Shown piece by piece: positions 1 to 13,431 of a stretch of 64,000 nt of DNA. A program made the position numbers and the translations under genes. Origin of the DNA: Apodemus sylvaticus (taxonomy: Eukaryota; Chordata; Mammalia; Rodentia; Muridae); the NCBI RefSeq assembly GCF_947179515.1, contig NC_067482.1:75417811-75481810 (forward strand). The letters are read 5' to 3'. Each line of letters begins with the position of its first letter. The stretch's first letter is position 1. The notes beneath the pieces are model-generated. The model ran no database searches. It worked only from the letters and a program-made list of their open reading frames with translations, and was not told the origin of the DNA.

Positions 1-394
1 GATCTTTAACGTTCATGTCTATAAAATGGGCAGTAATACAAAGGGAAAGGAGGTGTATATAAATCTCACCCATGGGGCACTGACGCTCAGTCATTGAAAT
101 CCATTAGAACTGTCATGCTAAGATGGTCCAAAGGACTTGCGAGGCCCTCATACAAGGGCTGATGGCTGCTAACTTAGTTATAGAACAGCATCAAAGTATC
201 TGAAACAAACTCACTTTAGCAGGCAGGACCCACCCACCCCCATACCTACGCCACTCCCGTCCCACCCCTGGCTTCTCTGCCCACTCCCCTGGCACCATGG
301 TCACCCTGGTGGGAGGTGAAAGGCATGGGGGAGTTCTCATGTTCAGAGCTTGGAAAATACAGGGTCCAACACTAAGGCTTATCCGTCCGCAGCA

Positions 395-513
395 GGGAGG
401 CGGGCCTCTGAAGGGATACAACCTATCACATCAGGGAGGCGGGGCTCTGAAGGCACACTTAATCTATCACAGTGGGGAGGCGGGGCTCTGAAGGGACACT
501 TGGCCTATCACAA
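395..513. repeat. Three-copy 39-41 bp GC-box minisatellite
   Basis: Copies start at 395, 434 and 475. Each contains GGGAGGCGGGSCTCTGAAGG followed by about 20 bp ending in CTATCACA. The copies differ by only a few bases, so the amplification is fairly recent. The rest of 1-394 shows no feature that I can identify. Confidence 0.85.
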
Positions 514-3295
514 ACCGGTTGTGGGCACACTGGGACGCTCTCCCCACCCCCCACCCCCTACCGGAAGTGCCCCCTTTATCTTGCAAAGTTTTCTGCACCC
601 GTTCCTTTGGGTTTAGCAATCCTATTTCTTCAATCTATCCCAAACCTGTTCGAAGAAGCATGAACCATGACGGTGGGAGTCCCAGGTCTCCAACTGCCTG
701 CCTGGCCCCTGGCCAGTTTCTGTGGAGCGAAGGGTGACTTTAAAGAAACTGGCTGTCCCTCTGGCTCCTGCTTGGGGAGTCACATCCTATACATGCTGTC
801 CCTGCAGTCACCTTGCTGGAGCAGGCTGCAGGCACTGTGGAGCACCGGAGAGGCACATGGTCCCACTGTGCTCTGCATGCACCACCCTGACTACCTCGTG
901 TCTGAAGTTTCAACCAGGTGAGGGGTGTTTCTAGCTGAGACTGCACCTGGTGTGGCAGCTGCCTGATCCTCTCCTCCCAACTGGGGACTGAAACACTCAG
1001 CTGCCAACCAGCTGTGCCCAAACATCCCCACTCAAGCATAACAGCTATGTTTGCTTCGGCAGTGGAGGCCAAGGCTGACACATACAGGATACCCTAGACA
1101 CTCTTAATCCCACCTCTGGGACCTTCTGGCTGCTTCCTTCAGCGTGGTAATCTAGCACTCTTTGTGCTTTGGGACACAAATTCTGGGCACAAGGAGCCCA
1201 ACGAACCACTGTTACCATGGCAACGCCTGTGTTGACCACTTACATGTGGAAGGCATTGTACTGAACGCTGATGTCCATGATATCATCAAATCCTCAAGTG
1301 ACCCTGGAATCTTATTTGTCTCCTACTTTTACAAAGGAGGAGACATCCAGGCAAAGGGACTGTCCCGAGGGTATGGCACGGAGCTGGCAGAGCTGACATG
1401 TGAGCCTCAGTCTATAGCATCCCAACGCTGCAGTTGTACTGGCCACACCTGTCCTCTGCCCTGGCCTTCCAGGGAGACATCTCTGTACAGCTGGAGGAGC
1501 TTCTGGGCTTTGGCCAGCTGCAAGCTGGCTTTGCTTTGAGGACGGCCAGCTGGAGATGACAATAAATCAGTGTCGAATAAATGGATGGATGGATGCCTTT
1601 GCCATCTCCAGGACTGGGAGGAGCTGGCACAGATCTCCCCAACTCCATGTTTGTCTTCAGACTTTCGCCTGCTCTGGGCCTAAAGAGAACAGTTGGATGG
1701 CCTCACCCACCAACTCCACTCCCAGGCTCATTCATCAAATGCTGCTTTTCTATAGGATGTTGGGGACAGTTGTGTTCCTGCAGGGTCAGAGGACACAGGT
1801 GCAACACTCAGGTTGCTGTGCCCCACCCCTGCAGCGCAAGCTTGCCTGTATACACTTCTTCCCATCCAGCCATGGCTATGGGACCAGCCTGGGCTATGTC
1901 TTGTGATCCTGAGGCTGTGCCCATGACAGCTATCTGTTATAAGTGAGCAACTCCAGAGGCAACTTCCTTGTTTCTCCTGTGAACACTACAAGCGTGTCCC
2001 ACAGTGTCCAGACAGACCCTGGGACAGTGTTGTGACTGGGCCTTTTACCCCGAGTCACTTCTCTCCACAACCAGGGCTTCCTGAGATCATCTTGTTTCTG
2101 GTCAGCTTCCGGGGAGTCTACTCTAAGCCTATCCCAGAACCAGGAAGGAAGCAACAGGAAAACCACTTGGCCTCATGTCCAGCCCACTCCCTCCTTCACA
2201 GGGAAAAGGAGTCCAGGAACTCAGGTCAGGACAGACGGAAGGTTTGTGAGGGAGCAAGCTTTCTTGGGCGGGAGGTGGGGGCGGGGGATGTGGCACCACC
2301 GGAGATCCAGGCTTGATGGCTGAGCAGAGTGTGGGAGGAGCTCGCGCACACCCTGGGCCTCCCTGCTGAAGGCTTTGCAGACAGGGGCCTGACTCTGAGA
2401 CACTGCAGGAGAATTTCTTAACAATCTCTGTTCCATCGTTTATCTTATAAGCATTTTAAAATAAAGGACCCCAGCTGGATAAATAATCCCCCAACCCATC
2501 TAAGCTATGGAAAATGGGAAGCTGCCCAGGCCTTCCATCTCCACAGATGAGAATCACAGAGGGGCCGGGACCCCAGGCCACCTCCCTGTCAGAACTCTGG
2601 AAGGAGACGTGTGGCAGCCACCTCACTGACACTCCTGGGCTCCATCCAGGCCACTCTGAGAAGACTCAGCTGCTAAAATCATCTGCCCGGACCCTCTTGG
2701 GCCTGCTTTCTTCTCTTTCTGCATTTTTTTCCTTAAAAAACATTTACTGCTCTTCTCAAATGCTAAAAGTAACAAATGCTCATGGCATAACAGTCATATA
2801 CGCAGAAAGGAAAAAAATCAGGTTGCTCATAATGGCACAAGCGACAGCATGTGCTATCACACAATGGGTCAGTCACCTGCGACCAGGCCTGCCTTGCCTG
2901 TTGTTAAAAACTTCCTGGGGTCTGGGCTGGGTTGGCCTTGAGCCTATAGGTAAAGACGAGCAAGTTAGTGTTCTGATGATGCTACCCTTCTGTCCATGAA
3001 CATGGGATACTTCTTCCTTTACCACCATCTCAGTGTTTTGTCTACATCTGCATCGCATTGTACTGAGAATATCATCCATGCAGACTGCACCTGCTTTCTA
3101 TCCTAATGCTAAGTGACACTTGATCTTTCTCTAAACATTGTTAGCTATGCCCAAATCCCCATTACATGCAGACATTACAGCAACACAGATAACTGTTCCC
3201 CAGCACTGTATCATCCAGGCTTGCTGTGAATGATGGGACCAGCACAGTCAAGGCCATCTTGTTCCCTGAAAGTTCAAAACCGAGCAGTAAAAATG
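514..3295. other. Intergenic, no supported feature
   Basis: Short open frames on both strands have no recognisable protein similarity. There is a small GGAT run near 1580-1592. The A/T-rich stretch around 2720-2830 may be an old, diverged interspersed repeat, but I cannot assign it. No CpG cluster or splice-linked frames were seen. Confidence 0.4.
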
Positions 3296-3459
3296 AGGCC
3301 CGTAAGATGGCTTGAGGGTTAAAGGAGCTTGCTGCCAAGCCTGACCACCTGAATTTGATTCCTCAGGTCCACGTTGTGGAAGGAGAGAACTGACTCTTGC
3401 AAGTTGTCATGAGGCCTCCATACGTGTGCTGTGGGCTCCATGCATGCATACATGTGTGG

Positions 3460-3503
<44 letters not shown>
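3296..3503 (+). repeat. B3-class (tRNA-derived) SINE with (CA)21 tail
   Basis: The phrase gatggcttgagggttaaagg with gcttgctgccaagcctgac and a degenerate internal promoter region is typical of the B2/B3 superfamily. The 3' end passes into a pure CA tract at 3462-3503, a common tail of this class. Confidence 0.8.
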
Positions 3504-3506
<3 letters not shown>

Positions 3507-3839
3507 ACAGTTTTTTTTTAAAACCTCAGAAAATGGCTGGTGAATGCTCAGCCAGCATGTCACATGCGCATGGTGCTAATTCAGGGTCATGGCTTAGACT
3601 ATATGGGTGCCAGGCACTAAGGGACTTGGGTCCCAGGAGTCAATGAAATGCATGATACTGTGGCAGCAGCCCTTTGTGCCTATGCAACACCAGCCTCAGG
3701 GCACAGAGCCTCCTCCTGGGGCAGGTCTGTTTTGTCATGGTGATTCACAGTCTTTCCCCCCCTTATTCCACACTGTCACCCTCGGAGCTCTGTTGAAGAT
3801 TCCCTGAGACAGAACTGACAGCTCCTTCATCCTTGTTGC

Positions 3840-4345
3840 TATTGTGATGACTGTTCTTGGTTGTCAAGCTGACTACATCTGGAATTAACTAAAACCCAAA
3901 TGACTGGGCATGCCTGTGAGGGATTTGTTTTTCTTCATTAAATCTTTTGAAATGGGAAGATCCATTTTTTAATTTGGATCTTTGGTGATGGGAAGATGTG
4001 CTGTTAGCCTGGGCCACACCTTCTGTGGCAGTCTATATAAAGGGCGCAGAAGAAGGACACTCCATCTCTTTGCCTGCCTGCTCTCACCCTTCCCAGCAGG
4101 TCCATTCCTACACTGGCACTGGAGCCTACTTCTTTGGGATTGCAGCATATACTGAAGACCAGCTGAGACATCCATCCTCGTGGCCTGAACAACCATTGAA
4201 TTCTTGGCCTTTCTATTTAAGACCAGCCATTGTTGGATTCACTGGACTGCAGCCTGTAAGTCATTCTAATAAATCCTCTTTCTATACACATGGACAGATT
4301 CATTATATCAGTTCTACTACTCCTGAGAACCCTGACGAACACAGC
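3840..4345 (+). mobile_element. LTR-like rodent interspersed element
   Basis: The sequence has a TATA-like TCTATATAAAGGG at about 4032-4044 and an AATAAA at about 4269-4274 ahead of a pyrimidine-rich end, the layout of a solo LTR. Part of its 3' end (gcctgtaagycattctaataaa, then attcattmtatcagttct) recurs near 59395-59575. I recognise it as a common mouse repeat but cannot name the family. The open frame across it is repeat-derived. Confidence 0.6.
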
Positions 4346-4739
4346 TATGATTATCTTAGTAAGTCATTGCTGGCTGCAGCACACCCAGAGATGAGCACTG
4401 GTCCCTGAGTCCTGCTCAGATCATGCTTGCGAAGCAGAATAGATCATAAAGAGGAGAAACCAGTCGGTGCCCAAGGACTCCATCAAGATTCCTCAGAGCA
4501 GCGATGTACCCCAGGAAAAGCTTGAAGATGTCTAGAGCCGCAGCTGGTTGTCAGTGATACCACTGGCATCACGAGAAGAGGAAATGTCAACATTCTGCAG
4601 TTCACAGGATGGCCCTTCCCTTGGTTGGGCAGACAAGCAGCTCAGACAGCCTGGGTCCAACTGAACCCACAAGTCTCAGGGCACACTCCTGGAAGTGGGA
4701 AGCCCTGAGGTGGAGATCTCCTGGTCCTAGTCAGCCCAT

Positions 4740-4824
4740 ACTTTCTCTTCCTTCCTTTCTTCCTTCCTTCCGTCTTTCCTTCTTCCCTCCCTCCCTCCTT
4801 CCTTCCTTCCCTTCTTTCTTTCTT
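4740..4824. repeat. Polypyrimidine (TTCC/CTTT) low-complexity tract
   Basis: About 85 bp of almost pure C/T on the plus strand, with mirror symmetry in parts, so it could form triplex DNA. Open frames across it are composition artefacts. Confidence 0.9.
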
Positions 4825-4978
4825 GTTGGGGTCCAGAGGAACAGCATGGTGGGAAGGGAGGGCATGACCTGGGAAACAGAATCTACCTGTCATCTGAGGC
4901 CTACGAGGCAAGGACTCAGGTCTCTCACCTCCGAAGCCAAAGGCCTGAGGGCACACTGATCTCTACTGAACTGGTGTC

Positions 4979-4979
<1 letters not shown>

Positions 4980-5052
<73 letters not shown>
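4980..5052. repeat. Compound (TG)17(AG)19 microsatellite
   Basis: A pure TG run passes directly into a pure AG run. Such TG/AG or CT/CA compounds occur six times in the window. Confidence 0.95.
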
Positions 5053-5054
<2 letters not shown>

Positions 5055-8000
5055 TCGTGACAGGACCTCTGAGACCAGTGGCCTCCAAGCCCTTTGTAGC
5101 CAGGAGGTGGCAGATGACCTAGTATACCTGCATAGAGGCAGAGTAGAAATCAGAAATTGATTTCCCGGAATACTAGAATCTATGCTCATAGGGGTCTTAG
5201 AATTTCAAAAAGAAGAATTTCCAACTGGGACCCTCCTCCTGCAGTCTCACAATTGTCCCTGCTCAGGAGACACTTGCAGACCCAGGCCACAAATCACATG
5301 GTGCCTGGCTCTGTGGAATGGCCTCTCCCTGCCTTTACACTCAAAATTCTCTGTGACAAAATAGAGTAGTCTCTCAAATACATGTGTTACACGCTATGCT
5401 CTTGACATGCATTGACACCCACCTTGTTGGGCTACAGAAAATGAAAATAGGCTACTTTTAAAATAAAAACAAATGAATTGTATTTAACTAAATGCTGCCC
5501 CGCCTCCCCCCCCCCCCAACACACACACACTAAAAATCAGAATCCTTTGGGTGAAACTTGGGAGCATGGGTCAGACTCCTGGAACGTGTGACAGGTTTGA
5601 CTTCAGAATGTGGATGGCTCACTTCCTCCATCTTGAAAAGGGCCTTGGTCTTCTAGGCAGCTAGGTCCCAGTTGTGATCTGGGGACACCATGTGTGGGTG
5701 TTACCTTGACGCAGGCTTAAGGTGCAGTGTCACCCTAAGAGTGGGTGTAACCTCAGCTCAGGTTTCCACCTGAGGCTCTGGAGCCACCAAGACAGACAAT
5801 CTTGGGTCCATACTTTGCCTTTTCACCACAAGAAAGACTGTTTTAGACTCAGTGATCATTTGTGGAACTTCAGAAGGTCATGAAACCCTCTGTGGTGTGA
5901 GGAGGGTGTGATTGGAAACAGAGGGACACGGCCTGACTCTCCTTAGAATATGACCTGACCCAGCTCCGTTCTTGCCTGAGACCTTGAATGCCTCTGTCTC
6001 TCAGGCCTCAGTTTCCTTATCCAGTGGATCCAGTGATCCACACCTCATATAGAGTCTGTCATAAGCACACTATTCCAGAAGCATAGACAAACACATTTAT
6101 GTCTTTCCACAGTGTCAGAATTGATTAACTAATATCGAATCCACAAGTTACAGCAGTTTGCAGATAATCCTGCCTCCCTTGGCCACCTCACCAAGGAGAC
6201 GGCAGCTTCTCTCGTGCCAATCTTGTTGCTCATAATAGTTTTTATGTGTTGTTTGCAAACTTCCTACACAAATACAGTGTCCATTCTAACCTGAGTTACT
6301 AACATCAACTCTCACATCAAGATGTGTGTTCCAGGGTGGATGTGAACAAGGCAGAGGTTTGGAGGTTTTGGAAGGTAGGCTGAGAGAAACACAAAGAGAG
6401 TCTGTGTTGGTAAGACAGCAAAGGGACCCAACCTAGAACCGGCTGCGGTGAAGCTGGCTGCTGTAGAGACCAGGCCGCCGAGCTGAGGATGAGAGCGAAG
6501 ATGCAGACTTGAGCCGTCTATGATGGGAGAGGGCAGACCTGGGTCTGGAGCAGGAGCAGTGGGTTCAGATCCAGATGGTGAGCAGGTGGCTGGATGAGTG
6601 GCTGTGGCACAGGCTGCATGAACAGCAAGGAACAAGCACAGCTGAAGCCCCGGGGACAGTCAAGGAGTTCTCTCCTGTACATCCGTGGGCCGTACATCAG
6701 AGGTTGGATGGTGCGGAGTCACTGCCATCCCAGAGCTAGATGGGACCTTTTGTACGTAGTCCAGGTAAGGGAGTTACACCCTTTCTTTGGTCCTCTGTGT
6801 CTGATACATTCTTGGGCCTGATTTCCCTTGTGTAATTTTAAAGCACACATGTGCTTGCACAGTCTTGATCCACCCTGATAACTTTTTCCTTTTTTCCTAC
6901 TCTCAGGAATAAATCACGCAGCTCTTCAGTCTGCCATATAGATGACACCAGACAGAGATCTCATTTGGAGGTCCATTGGGTCATCCTCCATCTTCAAAAC
7001 AGATTCAAAAGATGCTTGTAAAATGGAGTCTCTTAGGTCTGTGTAGGCACAGTCTGAGAAACTGCTGTTTTACATAATATGGGGTAACTCAGGGCACAGC
7101 CTGACCTCAGCAGTCTCTGAGGCCACCAGGGGCAGGTGCCACACATGTCTGATCTCAGCAAGGCTTGGCTGCATGTTCTGCCTTTCTCTCTTCCCTGTCT
7201 GCAGTGAGCTCCACAGGTGAATCCGAAAGCTGGGGAACACACTCTCCTGTGTTGCAGAATATCCCAACAAATGGAAGCTCTACTGCCTAGACTGGCCAGC
7301 TGGACATTGCCGAGGTCCCCAGGGTGAATGAGGCAGTGTCTGATGCCCTGTGTCAAGTCACAGATGCAGAGCCAGGCAGTATACAAGGCAGCTTTAGTGG
7401 GGAACCAGCATCCCAGATAGAAGCGTGGATAGGGGCCCTAATAGACCCCATCTAGCTCCTCTCTCTTAGGACACAGAGAGGGGGGTGCGGCTAGGCAATC
7501 TCCAGGCTCCATCAGCACATCTGGTATCCCGCCAGCTAGATAGTCTGTGGAAACCATGAGAAACCAAAGTCATGTCATGAGGTCAGTAAAAGTCACTGGG
7601 TTACAACAAAACTGCTCCCAGCCTGAGGTGTCACGATGAGTGTCAAGCAGTGTCATAGACACACAGCCTCAAGCAGGCCTAGACGTGCCTCTGGGAATAG
7701 GGTGGCCCAACCAGGTATGGGTCTAGGGTCAGAGAGGGAGAACTCCTAATGGCCACCCAGAGTCTTTGCATAGGCTGTGGGCAGCAATGGTGGTGGTACA
7801 CAGACTCCTGTGAAGAGTGTGTACCTCAGGGCTCGTGCCTCACAGTCTCAGACTCTGTATGGCCAGAGAAGGACAAAGCCTGTGAGTAAGGGGCACAGAA
7901 ATGTCAGCCCTGAAACTGAGCACTGCCTGCAACACCTCAGGCCACAGACAAGCAGACTTCAGAGCTGTGGCAGCAGAGCTAGACACCGAGGATACCAGGA

Positions 8001-8138
8001 GATACAAAATCAATCAAGAAGGCGGCAGGACCAAGGTTCAAGGAAGAACAAGCAACAAATGTGTGGCAGGGACACCCTATGGCCTGGGGACATCTTGCAG
8101 TCCCAGTAGAGGTCATGAAGGAAGACTAGACAATGTTG

Positions 8139-8139
<1 letters not shown>
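5053..8139. other. Intergenic, no supported gene
   Basis: The stretch has a C run at 5506-5517 followed by a short CA run. Otherwise it is unique-looking sequence with short frames on both strands that resemble no protein family I know. Moderate-length frames at 6312-6635 (minus) and 7033-7386 (minus) lack splice-linked partners and show no conserved motif. Confidence 0.4.
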
Positions 8140-8227
<88 letters not shown>

Positions 8228-8228
8228 T
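8140..8228. repeat. Imperfect (CA)n microsatellite
   Basis: About 89 bp of CA interrupted by CATA variants. The long open frames over it on both strands are artefacts of the dinucleotide repeat. Sequence from 8229 to 9351 shows no recognisable feature. Confidence 0.95.
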
Positions 8229-9351
8229 GCTGGTCTCTCATGCACATAGCCACATCGCTCACCTCTCCAGCAGTGACACAGGACCTGTCCAGTTGCCAAC
8301 TGACATGTTTCCTCCTCCGTGCTTCTGAGCCACTAATGTCCAGAATAAGGAATGAGAACTCTGTGTCCCTTTCCACAGGACTTTGAGGTAGGCCCTAGTA
8401 GTTCTGGACTTTCAAAACCACCTCCCATTCAAAAGCTGCCAAAACTACAGACTTTCTGCAGAGGTCTCCAAGGCCTGACCTGTGGGTGGCAGAATGTTGT
8501 CAGGACGTAGTGGGCCAGCTCATGCATGGCGAGGTCAAGGACTGCATTCCCCAGGGTGTTGTCCTAGCAATGACTACCTGTGAGGACCCTGGAGACCAAA
8601 TCTCTTTCCCAGTGCCAACCAGGCTTGCCCGAATCTGGGGCGGACTGGTGTTTGCCATTTTTGCAGCTGGGCTGGTGCTGGGGAGTGGGTAACTGAAAAT
8701 GAAAGGGGCTGTTGGATCCAGCCATATCTGAATCTAGATCAACACCATCAGACACTAGGTTTTGGAGTCAATTCGTTGTTGTTTTCTTCAGTTCCTTTGA
8801 GTTGAGTTTCTGTACCATGTGATCAAGAGTCCAAAAGAACCCAGTAGGCGTCACAGTGTTCTTATCTGAGAGGCACCATTTGAGGACCTGAAATTGAGGA
8901 CCACAGGGTGGTAGAAGTTTCTGCATTGTGGAAATAGTTGCTGGTGAACAGCCTTGTGACCTGGAATCCTCTGCAGTCTGCCCTCCTCCCTGTCCTGCTA
9001 GCCCGGGACCACGGGGTCCTCATGGGAACAGGTGCTTATATTTCAATGGCTCCCTTTCTGCTTGTATTGAAGTTACTTGTCATTTTCATATGTGTTGGCA
9101 CAAAGATGAGCATAGTTGCATAGATACTACTATTATAGATGACTTTTCTCCTCATCTGTGAGGGGGTGCTAACCTTCCCATAGACGTCTTTTGCATGATG
9201 TACATGCCCATGGTTACACTGCTCTGGGGCAGCCAGAGTCTTCCGAGTTCAAGTGCCACTGTGGATAAAGTGTCTATGTCCCTCTATAATTTTATATTGC
9301 ATCCTGTTCTGGATGGGATGGTGCGAGGGGGTAGGACATGTAGGCCGAGGT

Positions 9352-9714
9352 ACTGCAGTTTGTTTTCAGTTGCTGTGATAAAAGAACATACTGACCAAAG
9401 CAACTTGGGAAAGAGAGGGTTTGTTTGGCTTATACTTCCAGGTCCCAATCCATCACTGAGGAAAGAGGAAAGCCAAGTCAGGAATTCAAGACAGGACCTG
9501 GAAGCAGGAACTATGGAAGAGTGATGTTTATAGGCGTTCATTGGTTCATGCTTAGCCAACTTCTGTATGCAACCCAGGACCACCTGCCCACGGTGGGCTG
9601 GGCCCTCCTATACCAATCAATCAATATTTCAGACACGTGGTAACAGGCCAATCTTAAACTGAAACTGTCTCTTCCCACCCGACACTAGGCTATGTCAAGC
9701 TGACAATAAAAACA
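9352..9714 (-). mobile_element. Rodent interspersed repeat, inverse copy of the family at 17027
   Basis: It reads as the reverse complement of the element at 17027-17236: the tgtcaagttgacata-like end falls at about 9690-9705, and cggtgggctgggccctcc matches the other copy's central part. I recognise the family as a frequent mouse repeat but cannot give a certain name. Confidence 0.55.
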
Positions 9715-9920
9715 GGAGGTGATGAGGTCATGAGGGTGGAGCCATATGATGGGAAAACCATCTGTGTTGCTCTGCTCTCCCTCATTATAGTGAAATACGC
9801 AAGACGGAAGACTTATTTACAAAAGAGATTTATTTTGGTTTTTTGGTTCTCAGTTCTGGCCCAAGGTCAAACGCAACATCTGGTGATGGCCTTCTTATTG
9901 GGAAAGTCTTGAAGTAGCGA

Positions 9921-9926
9921 TCTCTC

Positions 9927-9988
<62 letters not shown>

Positions 9989-9989
9989 T
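9921..9989. repeat. Compound (CT)n(TG)n microsatellite
   Basis: A slightly imperfect CT run passes into a short TG run. A diverged TTA/TTATTA-rich tract follows at about 10060-10118, probably the tail of the adjacent minus-strand SINE. Confidence 0.9.
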
Positions 9990-10099
9990 CTTCTTCTTAC
10001 AAAACCACCAAGATAAAATTGTGAGGCCCCACTCTTGTGTCCTATCCAATTCCTATCACATTTATTACTATTATTATGATTACTATTATTACTATTGCT

Positions 10100-10410
10100 A
10101 TTATCATTATTATTATTTGATGTCTGTGTGTAGGTACATACATGACATACATAGAGGCCAAAGCCAACTTTTGAAAGTCAGGTCTCTCCTTCTACCTTGT
10201 AGACACACGGTCTTTCTTGTATCTGTTACACTGTGTTCTCCTGCCTAGCTGGCCTGGGAGCTCTAGGTGATTCTCCTGCCTCCATTTGTCATTTCACAGT
10301 AGGAATGCTGGGATTACAGATATATGCCATCACATCTAGCTTTTTATGTGGGTTCAGGGAACCAAATTCTGGTCATCAGCCTTACTTTTTCCACTGAGCC
10401 ATCGTATTAG
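10100..10410 (-). repeat. B3/B4-type composite SINE, minus strand
   Basis: The plus strand shows a reversed B1-like part (agctggcctgggagctctag, then ggaatgctgggattacagat) and ends in a reversed tRNA-like head (cttactttttccactgagcc). The tRNA-plus-B1 composite layout is that of B4/RSINE-type rodent SINEs; the exact subfamily is uncertain. Confidence 0.65.
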
Positions 10411-12628
10411 TCCAGCCATGGGCTATGGAAGAAGACTCCACAGTAGTCTTGCCCGGATTCCAGCCATAAGGCCAAGACTAGGATGCAGTCAGCCACCTGC
10501 AAGCCAGGAAGACGGGCCCCTCGGCTGCATGCAGCTGCCACTTTTGTTCTCCAGACCTGAATGAACAGCAGCTGAGTCTCCTAGGCTCTGACTCTCACCA
10601 TAGCTCATTCAGACCCAGCATGCACCCAGAAGTACTCCAAAGATGCAGGACCAGGCTGCCCATTGGGCACATGTTACAAGACTCCTGGAAGCCCTGACAC
10701 AAAGAGAGGGTGGTATCTAAGACCTCACTACGTACCTAGTGACCTGCCAGCAATCTTCACCCACTAACCCCATTCTAGCCATCCAGAAATCATCAGGGTT
10801 CCTTGGCTCCCCGCTCCCAGCCCTGCACCCCATCTTGTAACTCAGCACCATCCAGCACTGTCTGGGACAAGGACTGCCTCCTCCCCCAGGAATCCTGGCT
10901 CTTCGGTTGCCTCCCAGCCTTGTACGGGCTCGACAGGAGAGAGAGAATCCCAGATCCCCCCATCCCACCTGCGTATGTGTGGTCCCGGCTACCTAGCTCC
11001 ACTGCAGAAAGCGTCCATGTTCATGCCTGAGGCCTGAAAGCCAGAATGGACAGACTGGGCTTCTCGCCACCTCCTTTCTGGAAGGCATGGTTCCTTCGCT
11101 TGACTCTGGCAAGCACACTGGACTGGCTGTGAGATCCCCAGGGGACAGGGAGAAGTGAGACACTTCCCGACAGGGCCATGGCAGGGGACGTGATTGTCCT
11201 AATGAGAACCAGAGGTAGCTGGCAGGCTCTCTCTTGTGTCCCATAGTTGTAGGATTGCCAGACTGGAATCACAGGACTTGCAGTCTGCAGAGATGGCTCT
11301 GGCTTCTTGGAGATGAGTCTGGAGCCTGCCCCAAGCAGAGGCTGTATCTGGGTCACCATGGACCTTGGATCTGTTTGTCATAACTTGACAGCTAATGATA
11401 TGGGTGATAACAGATATGAGGACTTCCCCGGGCCACATTTCATCTAAGTTGTCACAGTCTCTTCTTCCCCTATAGAGGAGGAGACCAAGGCCATAGAGGG
11501 ACAAAGCCCCCAACAGAAGTGTCCAGTGTGCTGCTTAACATTATCACCTGAGCCCTCAAAGTGAACCCTCCCACCTCAAACCCGAAGTCGATGGGAGGGA
11601 AGGAGTCTGTGTCCCCTCAGAGGGTGGCCTGCAGTATCCAGGCCTCTGAGGCTCAAGATCTGCTGGTAGCTTCCTCCTGCACTCATGGTCTCTCAGAGCA
11701 AGACACAGAGGATTCTAGGGGTACATTTATCGGCATGATTTCACTATGAGGCCACTCCTCTGTTGCTTTGGACATCCCTCATCCACACTCCAAGACAGAA
11801 GGGGGCTCTGCTTGGGACAGATCTCTTCAGTCACTAGAGATTGTGAGACGTAAACAGACTGGGCTCCTGCCCCAAAGGTATAGTGAGTGTCCCAGCTGCT
11901 GATACTGCTGATGCTTCTTCTTCTCTTCTTCCTCTTCTTCCTCCTCTTCCTTCCCCTCTTCATCTCCACCACCACATTTTAACCCTAATGTACAAAGCAG
12001 GTGTCCCCAGACCCCAGAAGAATCTGCCAATCAGCTGAGTATTCAAACTGGAGCTCCTCAATTAAAGGGGTCTCCCTACCTCCATCGTGAGCTCAGCCTC
12101 CCTAAGGAAGAAGGGAAGTACTTTTCCCAGCTCCCAGTTTTCAGCTTACAGAAGTCTCTGGGGAATGCAGTGTGAACTCTCTCCCTCTCCTCTCTGCCCC
12201 ACCCTGCCATTTTTGTTGCCACAGTCAGGGCTGCACCACACCGGAACCCAACATCTTCCACCGCTTCCTTGTTGGTCACCAGTCCTGCTCGGTCCTCCTT
12301 CATTGTTGTTTTGGGAGTGTTTGTCTAGCAAGCACTCTGGATGGGGACAGTAAGGGCCTAAGAACCCAGCCAGTTCTTACTGTGTGCATCGGGAGTGGGC
12401 TCAGCACACCATTAGCCAAAGGCTTGGGCACTGAGGATGCTGGTGCAGGGAGGGCAGGTGTACTTAGAAGACCACCTGCTCCAGGCGGGTGGGCAGGATA
12501 AGGAGCTGTGCTACACAAGTCAGTTCTGAAGCAGAACCAGCTGGGGTCCTACTGTGTGCCAGGCATTTGGCTGGGCTTATCCAAGTCTCGCAGCAAACAC
12601 AGTAAATGGCAGTAAAACAAAACAAAGC

Positions 12629-12664
<36 letters not shown>

Positions 12665-12894
12665 AACTGTGTAGCCAACCCCCTTCCACAGTGACACACC
12701 ATCAACTCTTCACTAAATGATTTAAGGTCAGCAAAGCCACCACTACTTAGTCCTTGGATCCTTCCGAGGACTCTGCAGTCCTGTCCCCAACCAATGTAAA
12801 GTCATTACCTCCCTTTTCCCATTCAGAGAGTGCAGAAGTGAGGACTAAAAACATGACATTTCAAGACACTTTAATTTTTATTTTTTGATTTCAT
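10411..12894. other. Intergenic, no supported gene; two simple repeats
   Basis: It contains a CTT/CCTCTT-type polypyrimidine tract at about 11908-11962 and a (CAA)12 run at 12629-12664, the latter probably an old SINE tail. Overlapping minus-strand frames at 10993-11513 have no recognisable family and no splice context. Confidence 0.4.
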
Positions 12895-13025
12895 GGGGCT
12901 GAGAGATGGTACAGTTGATAAGAGCACATACGGCTGTGGCAGAAGATGAGACTTCAGTACCAGGATCCCACACTGGGCAGCTCACAACTACCTATGCAAC
13001 TCCAGCTCCTGCACTCATGCACACA

Positions 13026-13091
<66 letters not shown>
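12895..13091 (+). repeat. B2-class SINE ending in (CA)12(GA)24
   Basis: The head ggggctgagagatggtacag and the middle ggcagctcacaactacct are B2-like. The tail has become a compound CA/GA microsatellite at 13019-13091. Confidence 0.8.
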
Positions 13092-13093
<2 letters not shown>

Positions 13094-13431
13094 CTCATTG
13101 TACTATATGAATACATTACCTGTCAATTAAAAAAAAAAAACAAAAAACTATGGCCTATAAGAAAGGGTAGAACAGAAGGTAGGATATCCCACAGGCAGAA
13201 AGGATTCTGGGAGAGAGCCTGGTGCTGGCAGTTGGTTCAGGAACATGGAGGAGCTCAGGCACATGGGAGCTGAGCAAAGGTAATCAGCCACGTGGCAGAA
13301 CTTAGATTAGAATAAATGGAATAAAAAATAATGGGCAGGCCGGGAAACAACCAAAGTGTATGGCCACGGTGTCACCATTCCGGGAGCCTGGGGCTGGCAG
13401 AACAAATAACATCAACGCATACAATTTTAAA

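Noticed and set aside
3998..4408. 136-codon plus-strand frame
   Set aside because: It spans an LTR-like interspersed repeat and has no protein similarity.
4609..4959. Frames through the polypyrimidine tract (Ser/Phe/Leu or Lys/Arg/Glu/Gly-rich)
   Set aside because: Composition artefact of TTCC repeats.
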